DNA from: Streptomyces sp. NBC_00569
GTDB lineage: Bacteria > Actinomycetota > Actinomycetes > Streptomycetales > Streptomycetaceae
Length of the DNA: 64,000 nucleotides
Assembly: GCF_036345255.1 (NCBI RefSeq)
Contig: NZ_CP107783.1
Location: 6,432,001-6,496,000, forward strand
Direction: 5' to 3'
This document shows, piece by piece, positions 63,891 through 64,000 of this stretch. The notes below the pieces were generated by a model. The model saw only the letters and a list, made by a program, of their open reading frames with translations. It made no database searches and was not told where the DNA came from. Each line of letters opens with the position of its first letter. The first letter of the stretch is position 1. The position numbers and the translations under genes are program-made.

Positions 63891-64000
63891 TCAGAACCCG
63901 TGCGGCAGCCAGGGCGCCACGGTCGACCCGAACGCGAGCGCCGCCTCGTCGACCGCGCCGGGACGCAGTTCCGGCACCCGGCCGGCCGCCGCCAGCGCCG
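63891..64000 (-). CDS. C-terminal end of an unidentified protein (cut by window edge)
   Basis: The stop is at 63891-63893 on the minus strand. The last 35 visible residues (about ELRPGAVDEAALAFGSTV then APWLPHGF) are in a frame with strong third-position GC bias. Too little is present to name a family. Convergent with the nei gene. Confidence 0.45.
   Translation of the reverse strand, partial: ALAAAGRVPELRPGAVDEAALAFGSTVAPWLPHGF

Overview
The window is a chromosomal segment of a Streptomyces (or very close actinomycete). The evidence is the very high GC with third-position GC bias, frequent GTG starts, ATGA/GTGA stop-start overlaps, and actinomycete-specific families (PknG-type kinase, CsnR-type ROK regulator, Rv2466c-like DsbA, several ECF sigma factors). 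Gene order matches, from memory, the S. coelicolor stretch running from the csn chitosan-oligosaccharide operon through malQ, pepN, asd and sodF to rpiB and a Nei-type glycosylase. I see no phage, IS element, CRISPR array, rRNA or tRNA.

Layout. 1-6874 (minus): a signalling operon encoding a four-TM GlnX-like protein, a GlnH-like binding protein, a helical protein, a PknG-like kinase and the start of a zinc-ribbon protein, probably a PP2C phosphatase. 7110-8558 (minus): DUF3995 membrane protein, ECF sigma factor and SRPBCC-like protein. 8670-15389 (minus): a complete csnR-E-F-G-H-K operon (ROK repressor, ABC importer, GH4 glycosidase, sugar kinase) with a CsnR-type palindrome upstream of csnR. 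15559-19832 (plus): ECF sigma, zinc anti-sigma, ABC ATPase and two membrane proteins in one overlapping operon. 19909-27698: HNH nuclease, MscS channel, secreted GH84 enzyme, a repeat-bearing small ORF abutting malQ, and a small membrane protein.

27811-34820 is a transport and regulation region: TetR/monooxygenase and MarR/EamA divergent pairs, each with a periodic operator array, then a second EamA exporter, a LysR regulator and allantoicase. 34847-36493 holds two head-to-head peptidase remnants, both lacking their N-terminal halves. 36563-55450 is mostly housekeeping and secreted functions: two PepN paralogues, asd, a SigE-like sigma with a membrane partner, an S8 protease, Nudix hydrolase, Tat-exported phosphoesterase, serine hydrolase, an AbiEi/DUF559-like protein, a DsbA-family protein and sodF with a Nur box. 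55589-64000: three amino-acid permeases, bioY, a BBE-type flavoprotein, rpiB, an intergenic repeat, a Nei-type DNA glycosylase and a cut gene end.

The most unusual signals are regulatory and architectural. These are the 15-bp-period operator array at 30563-30646, the paired 14-bp TetR sites around a sigma-70-like promoter at 28385-28467, an ungapped 56-bp repeat ahead of an EamA exporter and allantoicase, the double-truncation scar near 35.6 kb, and an Arg/Ser-rich tract between the zinc ribbons of the PknG-like kinase.
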